From Trebouxia sp. TZW2008 (Eukaryota; Chlorophyta; Trebouxiophyceae; Trebouxiales; Trebouxiaceae): 64,000 nt of DNA. A program made the translations under genes and the position numbers. The notes under the pieces were generated by a model. It searched no databases. It had not been told where the DNA came from and saw nothing but the letters and a program-made list of their open reading frames with translations. The number at the start of each line of letters is the position of its first letter. Within the stretch, counting starts at the first letter, position 1. This document shows positions 38,701 through 49,663 of the stretch, piece after piece. Location of the stretch: contig BDIU01000293.1 in NCBI GenBank assembly GCA_002118135.1, positions 124,001 through 188,000 of the forward strand, written 5' to 3'.

Positions 38701-41700
38701 GCTGGGAGCATGCAGGTGACAAGTAAACAAACTGGACAGCTCACCTTGCTCAATGTCCCTGCCCTGATAGCTAAGACGCCGCATCAAGTCCAGGCTTCTA
38801 GCCTGATGGTCTTTAGCAGCCTTGCTCTCCGCAGCAGCAATGCAGGTGGGATCAAACCAGTAACAATATAAGGGTAGTGAATGGCATTAGCATTACCTTG
38901 CTCAATGTCTCCGCCCTGATAGCTAAGACGCCGCATCAAGTCCAGGCTTCTTGCTTGACGGTCTTTAGCATCCTTACTCTCTGCAGCAGCATGGCGAACG
39001 GGCGCAAACGGCACCTCATCATCTTCTTCATCATAGCTGGCTCCAGAGACTCCAGAAATTGCATCATCATCATCATCGTCATCGCTGTCGCCACCATGAG
39101 TGCTGTCGTCGCTTTTGGTATCGTCAAAACCAGAGCGTGGGGTCTCATCGTCATCAGCGTCCACGCGCACTGTGACATGCCCAGTACCAAAGTACCTCTC
39201 TGGATCATGTTCCCAGTCTGAGCCTGCAGCCAATGTGAACTGCTTCAAAAACCTGATATGCACGTTTTTGCAACGTCCTGGCTACCTGATGGCATGTCTG
39301 GTATAAAGCTCCCAGTCTGAGCCTGCAGCCGGACTGGAATTGTCTCCATCAGCAGTCACAAAATCATTTACAGGCTGCTGGTGAGGTTCCATGACCTTGC
39401 TAGCTACATACAGATGCATTGGACTGCCTCCAAATCAACACGTGAACACTCCCAACAGCGTACTGGCATGTTGACTGCATCTTTGCTTTCTTTGCAGCTA
39501 TAACAACACTCGTGTTGTCTGGAGCATGGTGCATCCATTGCACAATGTGATGGTGGAGATCTCAGCATCAAGACAATGATGACAGACACATGCCACATGC
39601 ATCAGGACAAGTAAAGGACAAATAGTTAGGACTTGGGCTGTTGAGGGGTTCAGGCTCACCCTCCCGCAAGTTTTTGCCCAGCTTGATATCTTTCTCTCGC
39701 CCTGACACTGTCTTCCACAGTTTGCGTGGCAGCTTTCTGAGGCGTTGAGGAAGGAGACCAGGCAGGGTGAGAAGCTGCAACATCCTGCCTCGCCATGTCT
39801 TGGGTCCTGGCGCCGAGTCATCATTGGGGTTCTGAAAGCGCTTGTAGGATCTGCTGACATCGCAGAACTTGCTGACGACCTTCCAGTCGACCCCTGCAGT
39901 ATCAGGCAAATGTGGGCCTGTCATCTTCAATTTTGAACACATCTAATTTCAAAGAGCAGCTGCAAAGCTGGACCAAATTCTGGAGTGCTTGCAACGAAGT
40001 CAGTGGTGATGTCAAAGACAAATATGGTGCACATGCTGCAAAGCAGACACATGCTGTCCTTGCAGCAACTTGGATCTGAAAGCTACAGTAGGACAGCATA
40101 AGCCAAGCAGTTGTAACACAGCAGCAATCAAAGCTTGTAAGGCCTTGCATGTATGATGCAACTCCTGTGATCAAGACTGCCTTGATTCCTTACCTCGCAG
40201 CATCTCATCGTCATCATCTTTGAGGTGCTGTATGGACTCCTTGGTATGCATTGTGATTGCTTTGACAGCCTTGCGCCGCATTCTGATCCTTACTGGCAGC
40301 ACTGCAGCATATGAACCTGATTGAGTCAATCATCATACTCTCCAATGCAGTGTTTGCTACTCTGAAAGACTTCCGTATTGTACCGGAGAAAATGGTATTG
40401 AACGGTCGCGCAATTGAACAGTCGTACTGCACCTTAGTGATCCGTGACTCAGATATTTGGCCAATGCATACTGCAAACACCATTCGGATACAATTTCAGG
40501 CATTTGCAGGTCATACTTGGCTGCAGGAATTCATGATGATTGCTCAACAGTTCGACATGCTAAAGCAGAATGCCAAATGCTTGCTGGCGGCACTTACATA
40601 GGGTTTTCATGCAGAGTTGGGATAGAAGTTTGCCCAACAACACTCACATTTGCTGCCAGCTGTTGCATGCAGCAAGAGTGATGGCGCAACCAAGCAATGG
40701 TACCTGTGTTGAGGCCTGTAAGCTTTAGAATGAAAGGCAAAAGGGGCGCATTGATGATGAGGGTGAGCAGCACAAAGCCAGCAGTCCACAATACCATCTC
40801 AGCCTTGACCACCTGCAGGGAAGCATTTACAATGTTCTCACAATAATTACTACGATGCAAATGACACGTAAAGCTGCACATGTCATGCGAGTCATGACTG
40901 TTCAAATTGACAATCATGAAGCAACATTGACATTGTGGCAGCAAAACGTATGGGACTGAAGTCCACTGCAATCAGTGATGGCAGGTAGAAGTCTTTTGTT
41001 TACTATTGTCTTGTCTGAAGTACAGCTGGTTGAGCGACAGATGTCCTTGCTGCGATGTGCAAGACATACTAGACTAGCAAAACATGCCTTAGGCCACACG
41101 CAGCTAGGTTCTCATGCATGCATGTGTCATGAACTATGATCAAGGATGTCATTTGGAGCATACCCGGCTGGTCTCGTTGCCACCTTCATCTTCTGTTATA
41201 ACAGCCTGAGCCAGGATGAGTGACACTGACCCTCTCAACCCTGCCAGCCCAGCAAAAAGGGTCTCCCTTGAATTCATGTCTGTCTGCAACACCTTGTACA
41301 ACGGCCTGAACCCTGCAGGCAGGACCTTGGGTTTTAGCCATGTCTCAATTGATGTGTGTCATGTTTATGGAAAGGCCACGCTTCTCAGCACCAGTTCAAT
41401 GTTGACAGATATCAAGAGATGTAGCAGAGGTACCTGAGAGCAAGACTTGGACATTGCTGGCACAACCGCCACAGTGACACAGAATGATGGCCAAGCTGAG
41501 CTACAATGTGAAAAGCTGTTGCAAAGTCCACTGGTCTACAGAGACTTAAGTGACTCAACAAGTGATGTGTCTGCCGCAGAATAATTTCGGACAGAGTTGC
41601 TTGAAGATAATGCATTGCTTGTTTATACATCTAGCAGAGTCGCAGGCCCTCACTAGCAAGCATATAAATGACACTGATGATGGCAATGAAAGGCAAGCTT

Positions 41701-44700
41701 GCCTGTGATGGCCAGGATTCTGATGATGTTCAGCACTATGTACACCAGTGGTAGCCTCCACAGTGCAGATGCTGCCACACTGACACTGTTGTTGTCGGAC
41801 AGACTGCTTGAAGACCTGCAGCACACACATTTGATTGTGTTGAGAGCATGATTTGCTTGATGGGATTTTGCTAAGACACAAGCAATTCTATCCGTCAAGT
41901 AAGTTGACTGCAGCCGTCAAGTAAGTTGACTGCAGCCAAACGCCGTGAGAAGGCTGTGCTGAACAGCATCTCACCTCAGTGTGCACAGTGCTGTGCTGCC
42001 ATACCTGAGTCATAGATACAAATGTTTGCAAGCATAGCACTTTGCAAGCATAGCACTGTGCAAGCAGTGCATGGCAAAGCAGGGTGACCTTTTCTCAATC
42101 TGCATGCCCCAAAGTACGGGAGATCAAGCTTGCAGTAATGACACCACACAAGCATGTTGCAATGTCTGATGCTTTGCAGCAATGAGCCAGGTAAGATTGC
42201 ACGCTTGCAAGATGATGTGCTGAGATGATGTGATCCTGACTGAAAGATATCCCTAATGCACAAAGATGTGTTGCAGCAAGCAATGACCAACATATGCACC
42301 ACTGCCAGGACACACATCCTGATACAATTTGCAGCTACTTACACATATGCCATACAATTTGGCAGGTACATCTGTGCAATGCGTTGGTGATAAGTGTCTC
42401 ACACCTGACAATGAAATTGATGCAGGCCACCCCAGAGTAGAAGAAGATGATGCCGTTGACTATGAAGGCCATGGTCTCCCAAAATGCATCAAAGGCGCCG
42501 TGAGCCTCTATCTTAAGGGCAATGTCCCATTTGTTGGTGGCAGCCCCCCACAACCCATACACAGCCACAGCAATCACCCCTGCAAGTGCGATTCTAGCTT
42601 AGCACACCTGATGTGACTGCCTGCAATATGTCATCAGGCAACAGGCTTGAATATGAAGACTGAAATGTGCCCACTTGTTAGTGGCAGCCCCTTACAACCC
42701 ATGCACAGCCACAGCAATCCCCATTGTGGCAGCATTTCAGCGACAGCTTCATGCTCTGCCACTTGCACCTGAACTTTCTGCGGGGAACAGCGTTTAGTTA
42801 TCATGACCTTTACTATGCAGGCTCTGCATAATGTAAAACCTGTGCAAGCAACAAATCAAGGCATGCACTCTCCAGGTTGAGGTTGCAAGAGGTCTCAGTA
42901 TTGAGTGCAAACACTACGCTGATGCTGGGTTCCACAAGGGCTGTGAGCAGCTGCATTCCTGACATCTCTGTTGTGACTGCAGCAGGCTTCTCATTTAGGG
43001 TTTAGGGGTTTTAGGGTATGTAGGGTTTATGGCTGCATGATTGTGACATCGCTTATGTCTCAGTCTGACAGATGTACAAGGTGTCTAGGGAAGCTGTGCG
43101 GAGTGTCACAATGGGCACTTCAATGGCCCACAGAGATTGGGTCAAATGAGCTGATTGAAGACAGGGCATACTGCAGCAATTGCAGAACCTTTACAAAAAA
43201 ATGTTTGTGAAAGCCCACCTGAAAACTCGCATGGACCATTGGCAGTGTAGAACGAGAGGTATGCTCCTGCTAGGGTGAGTGCCAACTGCAGAACCATACA
43301 GAGAGAAGCAATCAGTAATGCTAACATGATGGTGTCTTGACATGTTGCTCAAGCGCTTCATACGCTTTGTCTTGATAAAGTGTGTAGATAGATGCAAGCA
43401 AATTGCAAGCGCTGCGATGCTGCGCTTGATTTGCTGCGCATGGATGTGAGCGGCAATCTTGAAAGTCCCTATGCAAGCAGCAGTAATGAGAGTCGCTAAG
43501 AGACATACTGCACCTTTGGCTGAGGCTCATGCACGGTGAGCTAAGAAGGCAGTATAAGCACAATCAAGCTGTGAGTACCAAGCCATCAGCACCAAGCTGT
43601 GGTCAGTGAGTGACAGGGACAGCAAAAGCACCTGTTGATCAGATGTAGCGCCTTGTTGCTTGAGCCACCTCATCATGAGCTGGACCCCAAGCCCAAAGCC
43701 TAGACCAACAGCCAGACCACCTGCAAGCAACACTTCTCAATTTTGAAACTTTCCTCACACTTGTGCTGTGAATGGTCTGATGACTGGCTTGAGTTTCTGC
43801 CAAACTCGCAATGCTGTTGCCATGCAAACAACATCTCCATTCAATAAGTTGCTGGTCAGACACGACCATGGTCCAGAAGCCTACGGGGATGTATGTGAAA
43901 TCGTGATCTGGCAAGACTTGTATGAAGGACCACACTGCATGCCAGTGGCACTGCTGATCACCCAAGCAGCATCCTTTCCAAGCTGAGCATATCAAGCAAT
44001 GCAGGCAAAGCATGACATGCCCTGTGGACCAGTCACATCTTGTGCAATGTCTGATGGGCATACAGCTTAAGCTTCAACAAAGCTGCCAAGTGCTGGAAGG
44101 GAAACTGACCTAAGGCCAGGACGACAATGTTTTTGACAATTGTCCCCAAAATGTGACTGCCTGCCTCAGCTGTCACATTGGCTTCATATTGCTGCACTTG
44201 CTCCAAGAAAACAACAAACAGGGTGATTGAGGACGCATCATTCAGCAGTGACTCTCCCTCCAAAATTGTGCGCAGCCTCTTTGGGCCAGAGCCTGCAGTG
44301 TAGGTCATCATGATTGAAACAGTTGTGATTGTGATCAGGACAGTGACAGTATTGACCTGCTCCTAGTGCAAATGACAGGTGCATGTGACCCAAGTCCTAC
44401 TTGCCGCAAGAAGGGTGGCATGGCAACCCAACAACAAGACATGCTTACTGCCAAAGCATTGCACTGGCCATCTGCTCCAACAGTTTTAGCAAAGGTGAAA
44501 CTGCAATTGATGCCAAACAAAACAAGGCATGGTAGACAGTAAACACTGTGTATATTTTTGACAGATACATGGGTTGCACTGCTGTCAATCTGCACAGTAG
44601 CCCTCAAGTTGCAGTCACATGCAGATGCAGCTGCATGCTATGTAACATCAACCTAGCCTACTGACAACCTGCTGAGTTGTCTCATGTAATGATATCAAAG

Positions 44701-46144
44701 GCAACATGAGAGGAACCTACTTGACTTCATGGTTGCAATGATAGCAACAGCATCTGTGATCACAAGCATGCACCCAAACAGTACTGCATGTTGTCACAGC
44801 CAAGCCTTGTCATGCTAGGCAATGTCAAGGGGCAGTGCATGCTGATGAATTACAATGCGATGACATAAAAGGCAACAGGGGAGGACCCCACTTGACTTCC
44901 TGGTTGCAAAGATAGCAACAGCATCTGTGGATGCACGCATAGACCCAAACAGTGCAGCATACTGCCAGGTCCACCCCTTGTCTCCCATTGCCTGGCAATG
45001 TTCAGGGGCAATGCATGCTGATAAGTCACCATGCAACGACATGAAAGGCAACAGGAGAGAACCCTACTTGACTTCATAGTTGCAATGATGGCAACAGCAT
45101 CTGTGGACGCAAGCATAGATCCAAACAGGGCAGCATACTGCCAGGTCCACCCCTTGTCATGCAGCTGGAAGATGTACAGCATGACGGGGATCATAAGGGC
45201 ACAGCTGCCTGCTACAACAAGGAACGCCAAAATGATGACTGGCGCAGCCACCTGACGTACAAAGACAATGTCAGATACTGAGCTTGCACATCAGCAAGCA
45301 CGTCTGCAAGCATGTCGGCAAGCATGTCAACATAGGTATCAGCAGCCAGGTAGAAACGAGACAAGTTCTCAGACACTGATGTTGCAGACCAGGCAGCATT
45401 GCAGCAGCTGCTGCAGCAGGCTGGCAATAGAAGACAGATCGTCAGACACTGATGTCGCACTGCAAGAAGCATTACGGCAACTGCATCAGCAGGCAAGCAA
45501 AACCGAACCAATTGTCAGAAACAGATATTCCATTTGAGGCAGCATTGCAGCATCTGTGTCAGCAAGCAAAAGCAACTTGTCAGACGCTGATGTTGCAAAT
45601 CAGGCAACATAGCAGCATCTGTGGAAGCAGGCTGACCTGCTTGAAGAGGAAAAAGTCAATTCGGACGGCTGAATCGCACAACAAGGGGGGAAGAAAGATG
45701 TAAAAGAATAGCTCATATGGGTGTATGCCCAGCCACCAGGCTATGCCATTCCCAAGTCTACCAAGGTTGAACGGGAACATGAAGCCTTGTAGCACGCCAC
45801 CTGCATCGCAAGGCACATGATGAGTGGCATCCATGTCAGCAAGGTGCTATTGAAACTAGTCCACAGACATGGCCAAACCTGCTATCAAGATCATAAGGTT
45901 GGAGAATTTGCCTCGAAAGAGGCATGCTACGACGACTGCAACGCCGGCGAACACGATGACATCGTATCCGGAGTCCGGAACGATGCACCAGTCATACTCC
46001 GCTGCAACAAGCAATAAAGTGTCAGCGTTTGCTACTCTTGCGGGCTGGGCTGCGAGATTATAGCGCTGTCGACGTACGATCGTCGTTGATCCTGTGGCTG
46101 TAGCTGGAGTATGTGCACTCCGAGTTCTGCACGGTTTCGGACAT
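26760..46144 (-). CDS. SOS1: SOS1/NHX7-type Na+/H+ antiporter with cNMP-binding domain
   Basis: CPA1 exchanger expected to export Na+ at the plasma membrane. 29 exons, downwards: 46144-46078, 46001-45879, 45800-45637, 45251-45068, 44292-44110, 43720-43632, 43285-43219, 42579-42405, 41815-41703, 41312-41164, 40812-40704, 40301-40194, 39893-39660, 39223-38897, 38471-36757, 36494-36387, 35986-35904, 35605-35545, 35051-34875, 33791-33559, 32822-32702, 32388-32235, 31657-31508, 31139-30946, 30006-29810, 29190-29045, 28133-28025, 27457-27227, 26988-26760. They sum to exactly 2,000 codons. Exons 1-11 are the transporter: FLPPLL, ASTDAVAI, the ND motif in EGESLLNDA, GLRGSVSL. Exons 14-15 are an unusual disordered insert with acidic runs and six WTAGxG repeats. 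Exons 16-20 resemble the SOS1 helical region. Exons 21-23 form the cyclic-nucleotide fold (HSGEPGDGVCFVINGIVKV). The tail is Pro/Ser/Gln-rich. Exon 9 uses a GC donor. Exons 18 and 27 rest mainly on phase and splice signals. Confidence 0.88.
28185..28400 (-). repeat. Two decayed copies of antiporter exon 27 start
   Basis: About 28195-28270 and 28320-28400 repeat the acceptor region and GQSQSVTYSAP start of exon 28133-28025, plus upstream intron (TTTTAGCTGATGCATCAGAAAG). They are upstream in transcription; the last copy is used. Confidence 0.75.
28680..28752 (+). repeat. Dispersed repeat family R1, copy 5
   Basis: GACAGGACTTGGGCCACACA then CACACCTAGCACATGTGCCG and GAATATGGAACGGC, the cleanest copy in the window. 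Confidence 0.65.
28830..28990 (-). repeat. Two copies of antiporter exon 26 end
   Basis: The exon end (LKGDLIVKGESAG plus donor) recurs at about 28835-28885 and 28940-28990, downstream in transcription. Both keep CAGGTG-type donors. Confidence 0.75.
29283..29362 (-). repeat. Copy of antiporter exon 26 start
   Basis: REN-AQQHFQKLTRQLKK-like coding sequence with its acceptor, upstream of exon 29190-29045. This exon is therefore duplicated at both ends. Confidence 0.75.
29505..29800 (-). repeat. Two copies of antiporter exon 25 end
   Basis: MSSDAAS.SSMSGDEDMSNFDTP-type sequence with donors recurs at about 29650-29800 and 29505-29600, downstream of the working exon 30006-29810. Open but lacking matching acceptors. 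Confidence 0.8.
30371..30424 (+). repeat. 12-bp minisatellite
   Basis: Four to five units of AGCAGTAGCTCA with slight changes. It lies in the intron downstream of copied exon 24. Confidence 0.7.
30580..30726 (-). repeat. Decayed second copy of antiporter exon 24
   Basis: ELLGELFKLLKLSAQ.ARHNSLS.SS.WLNEQQ recurs with a CAGGTGCGC donor, but the frame upstream of it is shifted relative to the acceptor. Confidence 0.8.
30768..30919 (-). repeat. Splice-competent copy of antiporter exon 24
   Basis: 152 nt, open, preceded by GTACACAG and followed by CAG|GTGAAT. It enters in phase 1 and leaves in phase 0, exactly like exon 31139-30946. It encodes QDVLFVVECDKAYLLGELFK and on to WLNEQQYAEQQ, close to exon 24 but 14 codons shorter at its start. 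It could replace exon 24 without breaking the frame. Confidence 0.8.
31985..32180 (-). repeat. Two copies of antiporter exon 22 end
   Basis: The end of exon 32388-32235 (CIDMQNTQDYFLGSG plus donor) recurs at about 31985-32065 and 32125-32175, both downstream in transcription and mutated. Confidence 0.8.
32860..33275 (-). repeat. Three decayed copies of antiporter exon 21
   Basis: Copies at about 33270-33175, 33105-33010 and 32970-32875, then the working exon at 32822-32702. All share the CAG acceptor, KPVEKRERSLHHSGPTWRA-like coding and LQDVLF, but the first three lose the frame or the exon end and have no donor. Confidence 0.88.
33830..34445 (-). repeat. Three copies of antiporter exon 20
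   Basis: Copies at about 34218-34030 (62 codons open: RWLRDHEVSDTLLRELVEK...), 34005-33830 and a more decayed one at about 34440-34320. The working exon 33791-33559 is the last. The first-named copy keeps an in-phase acceptor but ends at TGA without a suitable donor. Confidence 0.88.
34530..34760 (-). repeat. Two copies of antiporter exon 19 end
   Basis: KLVHWGQSFPSKTLLVTCEVAM-like coding at about 34625-34530 and a shorter copy at about 34760-34680, both downstream of exon 35051-34875. Confidence 0.8.
35370..35396 (-). repeat. Short copy of antiporter exon 19 start
   Basis: The acceptor CTGCTGCAG and FNVQIR recur here, 320 bp upstream of the working exon. Confidence 0.65.
36012..36179. mobile_element. 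TA-flanked MITE, family M1, copy 4
   Basis: Flanked by TA at 36010-36011 and 36180-36181. Left end CAGTAACTTCTCTCTGTAAG; the right end complement begins CAGTGATTTCTCTTTGAAAC. Best preserved copy. It lies 25 bp upstream (in transcription) of antiporter exon 17. Confidence 0.8.
38749..38832 (-). repeat. Copy of antiporter exon 14 end
   Basis: SLDLMRRLSYQG.DIEQG and a GTGAGC donor recur 65 bp downstream of exon 39223-38897. A short copy of the exon start also lies at about 39303-39345. Confidence 0.85.
42994..43030 (+). repeat. Interstitial telomere-like repeat
   Basis: TTTAGGGTTTAGGGG, TTTTAGGG and TAGGGTTTA in 37 bp, matching the TTTAGGG telomere unit of many green algae and plants with errors. 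Inside an antiporter intron. Confidence 0.6.
44715..44992 (-). repeat. Two copies of antiporter exon 4 end
   Basis: DKGWTWQYAALFGSM...STDAVAI recurs at about 44992-44885 and, shorter, at about 44800-44720, both with donors and downstream of exon 45251-45068. The first has a possible GCCAG acceptor, is open, and shares the exon phases, but would lack the preceding membrane helix. Confidence 0.85.
45270..45640 (+). repeat. Degenerate tandem repeat, about 75-bp unit
   Basis: Four to five diverged units with TCAGACACTGATGTTGCA and GCAGCATTGCAGCA landmarks, in the intron between antiporter exons 3 and 4. Its end overlaps the donor side of exon 3. Confidence 0.6.
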
Positions 46145-47119
46145 GCTGTGGTGCGCTCACACTGCTGTTGTGTCGGTGTTAGTATGAGGAGTCGAGAGGT
46201 TTCGAGATCGACGTCGACATATCAAAATTATGTGCAATGGCTTGACGAATCGACGCGGGCGCGCTTCGGGCAAGGCAGCATCACCGTGGGGCACAGCTAC
46301 CCTGCAAGCACCATCGACGCGAAGGGCTGTTGCTCGCACCAGCCCGTTTAAAGTTGTCGGTGTCTCAAGACTCGCCTTCTTCTGCTTCTTGCGAATGGTA
46401 CGCATTTTCTTGCAGACTGAATCACACACCCAGGTAGGCTGCACAAGTCTTTCTGACCAGTTTATGTTCATTCATCTGTCTAAGCTTCACCTGACAACGC
46501 TCGATGGCATCATGCATGTGGCAGCTGTGCCTCTCACCAAAGATGCTGGGATTCTGCAAAAGTTCGCAGCACTCCAACACTGAGTCAATTGAACGCTAAC
46601 CCATTGCGCTGATAGAGCTTGGCATAGCATGAAACCGCAGGAGCTTGAATCCTGCTGAGTCGTGCATGGCATTGGAAGGCTTCCAGTCCAAGCTCTTCCT
46701 TGAACTCGCCAGCGTTGTCAATGTTGAATCAAACGCACGCCGGCAGATCAATATCATAATACAAGCCTCCAGCGTGTTCAGTACTTCACAATAAGCTGGT
46801 TAATTAAAGCCTGAAGGCGCTTCCTTTCTGCAATAGGCAGTGTTTGTGGCAAGTTGCTTAGAGAGATCTAAGACATTCATAGCTGATTGAGCACTCATGC
46901 CACCTGTGACATCAATTTTTGCCACGTGGCTTGTCACATGGCAAAACCATCCTCGGTCACCTCCTCGGAACCTCGGCTCAGGCGCTGATCGTGTCGAAAC
47001 CTCCCGGACGGCACATCTAAAACAAGAAGCAAGCTGCTGCATTGCTCAGCGTTGCCTGTTAGTCCATCAGAGTCATGCCGCCAGCTGCTTGAAAGTCTGC
47101 ATATGCAGATCGCATCAGC
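46145..47119. other. Divergent intergenic region
   Basis: Lies between the start codons of the antiporter (-) and DUF3431-like gene B (+). It holds a decayed Ulp1-like fragment (46480-46680). A 104-codon open frame on the minus strand (46157-46471) is not recognised and could be antiporter 5' leader. Confidence 0.45.
46480..46680 (-). pseudogene. Decayed Ulp1/C48-type peptidase fragment
   Basis: Contains QQDSSSCGFMLCQ, resembling the Q-x5-C-G catalytic pattern of C48 peptidases, with neighbouring frames broken by stops. C48 peptidases are often carried by Mutator- and CACTA-type transposons, so it may be a transposon relic. Short and single-motif, so tentative. Confidence 0.35.
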
Positions 47120-48589
47120 ATGTCGAGACGGCACAAGCTCGGCGGGGATGCCAATCGGCGCCCAGCCTGGTCTGTCAAATGCAATTTGAACTTGTTCTTA
47201 TGCGTTCTGAGCGCAAGTTTCGTAACAGCGGCCGAACCTACCCAGGTCTGTGACACATGCTTGACTGAGCTTGAACGACGCCGTGAAGCACCCTGTGCTG
47301 GCTATCTGACGATGTTCTGTCTGTTGCAGACGCGTTGCATTGAAGGACGCTGGTGGGGTCCAGGTGTAATTGGGCAAGACAGTCTACTCATTGCAGCTAG
47401 GTCAGCAACCAGTTTAAGCTGCCTGAGGGCAGTGTTTGCCCTCAACACTGAGCGTTTGGGATATCATTGACGCTGAAGCAAGTGTACATTTCAATAAAGG
47501 AACAACAGCATGCTTTGCGTGTTTGCAGATATGAAGAGGATGTTACTTGGATGGCCACACATCTACAAGGCCTACTGCCATTTGTAGTGTATAACACCAA
47601 AGACAGCACAGCCAATCACTACACTCCAGTACAGAACGGCAATGAAGCTGCAGCTTATCTGCAGTTCATAGTTGACTATTATGACTGCTTGCCAGCTTCC
47701 ATGGCATTCATACATGCGCATCAGCGGGACATGAAGGTTGCTCCAGATTTTGCAATGGTATAGGCCAATAACTGCTGCCTTTGCCTAACATTTGTTTTGA
47801 CAAAAAGGCCATTGTTTTTTGCACGGGCTAAAAGTACAGCCTTGATATTGTTTTCCTTACTAGGCATCACTTGCCAAGGCAACTTTGCGCAAATCACATA
47901 AAAACTTAGATATCGCACATTGCATCAACTGCTGTAGGTCAAAAGCAGTTTCTTTGCTTTCGAAAAATCACAAGTTGGGGCTTGGAGGCCTATCGACAGT
48001 GCATGCATGTGCCATTGATCATGTACCACTGCAGGACTAAGACTTACAGTCCATCATGTGGAAGTTGTCACTTGGCTCTGCAAGCCTCAAACAGACGCAA
48101 CCTACTCCGGCTCATACTCTCACATCACAGGTACAGACAGCCTCAACAACATCTGTGCCAATGCAGGATCAGGATCTGCAATCCATCAAGTGGAGCTCCT
48201 CTGTTGGCTTTGCAAGCCTCAACAGAAGCAACCTACTCTGGCACATCATACTCTCACAGCACAGGCGCAGACGGCCTCAACAGCATGAAGAACAGACAGA
48301 CTACCACAAACAGGCAGCACGTGCTGTGAATGTTGCCTGGCAAGAGTTGCTGGGCAAGGAACTGGGTCCTCTGCCGACTGAGCTGTATGTCAATGGCGGC
48401 GGGCAGTTTATGGTCAGGCGGGAGAGAGTGCTTTTGCATTCCCGCCAGTTCTACCAGGATTGCCTGACTTGGCTCGCTGATAGCCTGGCACTTAGCCCCT
48501 GGGACAAGGGGATGGTGTTTGAGTACACGTGGAAAGTCATTTTTGGAGAGACAGCGGCTGTGTTGGATCAGAACATCCTGAGCATTTGA
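47120..48589 (+). CDS. Secreted DUF3431-like protein, paralogue B
   Basis: Four exons, 47120-47245, 47330-47400, 47529-47736 and 48167-48589, give 275 residues and mirror gene A exon for exon, including the 71-nt second exon. A basic N-terminus is followed by a hydrophobic NLFLCVLSASFVTAA signal-like segment. Exon 2: RWWGPGVIGQDSLLIAAR. Exon 3: RYEEDVTW, VVYNT, YLQFIVDYYDCLP, FIHAH. Exon 4: ELGPLPTELYVNGGGQF and WDKGMVFEYTWKVIFGE. Compared with A, exon 3 is three codons shorter and exon 4 six codons longer. It lies in the opposite orientation, about 27 kb away. Function unknown; the conserved aromatic, Asp and His residues suggest an extracellular or lumenal enzyme, which is only inference. 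Confidence 0.82.
48035..48160 (+). repeat. Decayed copy of gene B exon 4 start
   Basis: After CACTGCAG, the start of exon 4 (D.DLQSI.W.S..GSASLK-like) is repeated with a stop in frame, 132 bp before the working exon. Confidence 0.85.
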
Positions 48590-49663
48590 GATGAATCAAC
48601 ACGATGGCTTGTACACACGCTTGTGTACAGGCACCATTGTTGGTGACTGTTACAGCTGCTTTGCTTGTTTAAGTCCCTCGTGCTTGGTAGTGGTGAGTAG
48701 GCGCATTGCCAGTGAGCGGTGTGTCAGTGTTCCGTGTTTGCCTAAACTGCGTAGACAGTCAGCTGCCATTGCTGAGCACACATCACGACTTGCTGTCCTG
48801 TACAAAAGGAGCGCTAGGTTCAGCCTTGCACTGGTTACGTAGGCTTGCACAAGTGGCAGGGGGGGTGATGATTAGCAGAAAATTTCAAGTTGCGACATGT
48901 GCATGCAAAATGGTAGCATTACTTTGTGCAAATCTAGATTGCTTGCAGCGTTTGCCTTTAGATGCACCATGCAGCCTGCAATCTGAGATTGCGGTTGCCT
49001 GAAAAGTAGAGAGTTTTCTAATGAGCGAGTGTTTAACTTTGTCTTGAGCATGTGAATTGCCTGATCATGAGTTGCTGAAGTACATCAGCAATGAAGGCAG
49101 TTCACATGAGTCTACTTCTACTGTCTGTTGGGAGGTTGCTACTACAGCATTTGTACGGCTGTCAGTCTGATAGTGTGTAAGCAACACAGCAAGGACGGCC
49201 CATGCAACACACCCTTGCTGCAAAAGTTGGCAGACATTTGTTGTTGACACCTATTCTCTGCAAAATTACAGCTGCACAGGTCATGATCATGCACACTTCA
49301 GCTCTTACCGTCATTGGCTTGAGGACAAGACTCATTTCATGATGCACAAAGCAAATGCAGCGCAGGGGCCAGCCATTCAAGCAACTGCTGACCGAGACCA
49401 GCATTCAGCGTCCTTCTTTGAGATTGAAAGGTCACTTGGGCATGAGAGTATCAGCGTCCTTCTTTGTTGCTGCAAGGAGCTCTGCCTTTCGATGTCAGCA
49501 AGGTCGGGCAGCAACATCTAATTGTGTACTCAGGTGACCCCTGTTACTAGATATCAAGCAAACTGCCTCGTTTAACCGGCACTCCTGTTCGCAACGTCTC
49601 ACTCGTGACTTCACGCACCTGCGGAGTCGTCTCTGCTGCATCAGAGCCGAGGCAAGGTGCTGC
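48590..49663. other. Intergenic region
   Basis: Between gene B and the dioxygenase, both on the plus strand. No gene or repeat family is recognised; short open frames of 60-98 codons lack any supported splice pattern or similarity. Confidence 0.5.

Noticed and set aside
43191..43563. Minus-strand open frames in the antiporter intron region
   Set aside because: They do not join in phase with flanking exons and carry no family motif; only 43285-43219 is conserved.
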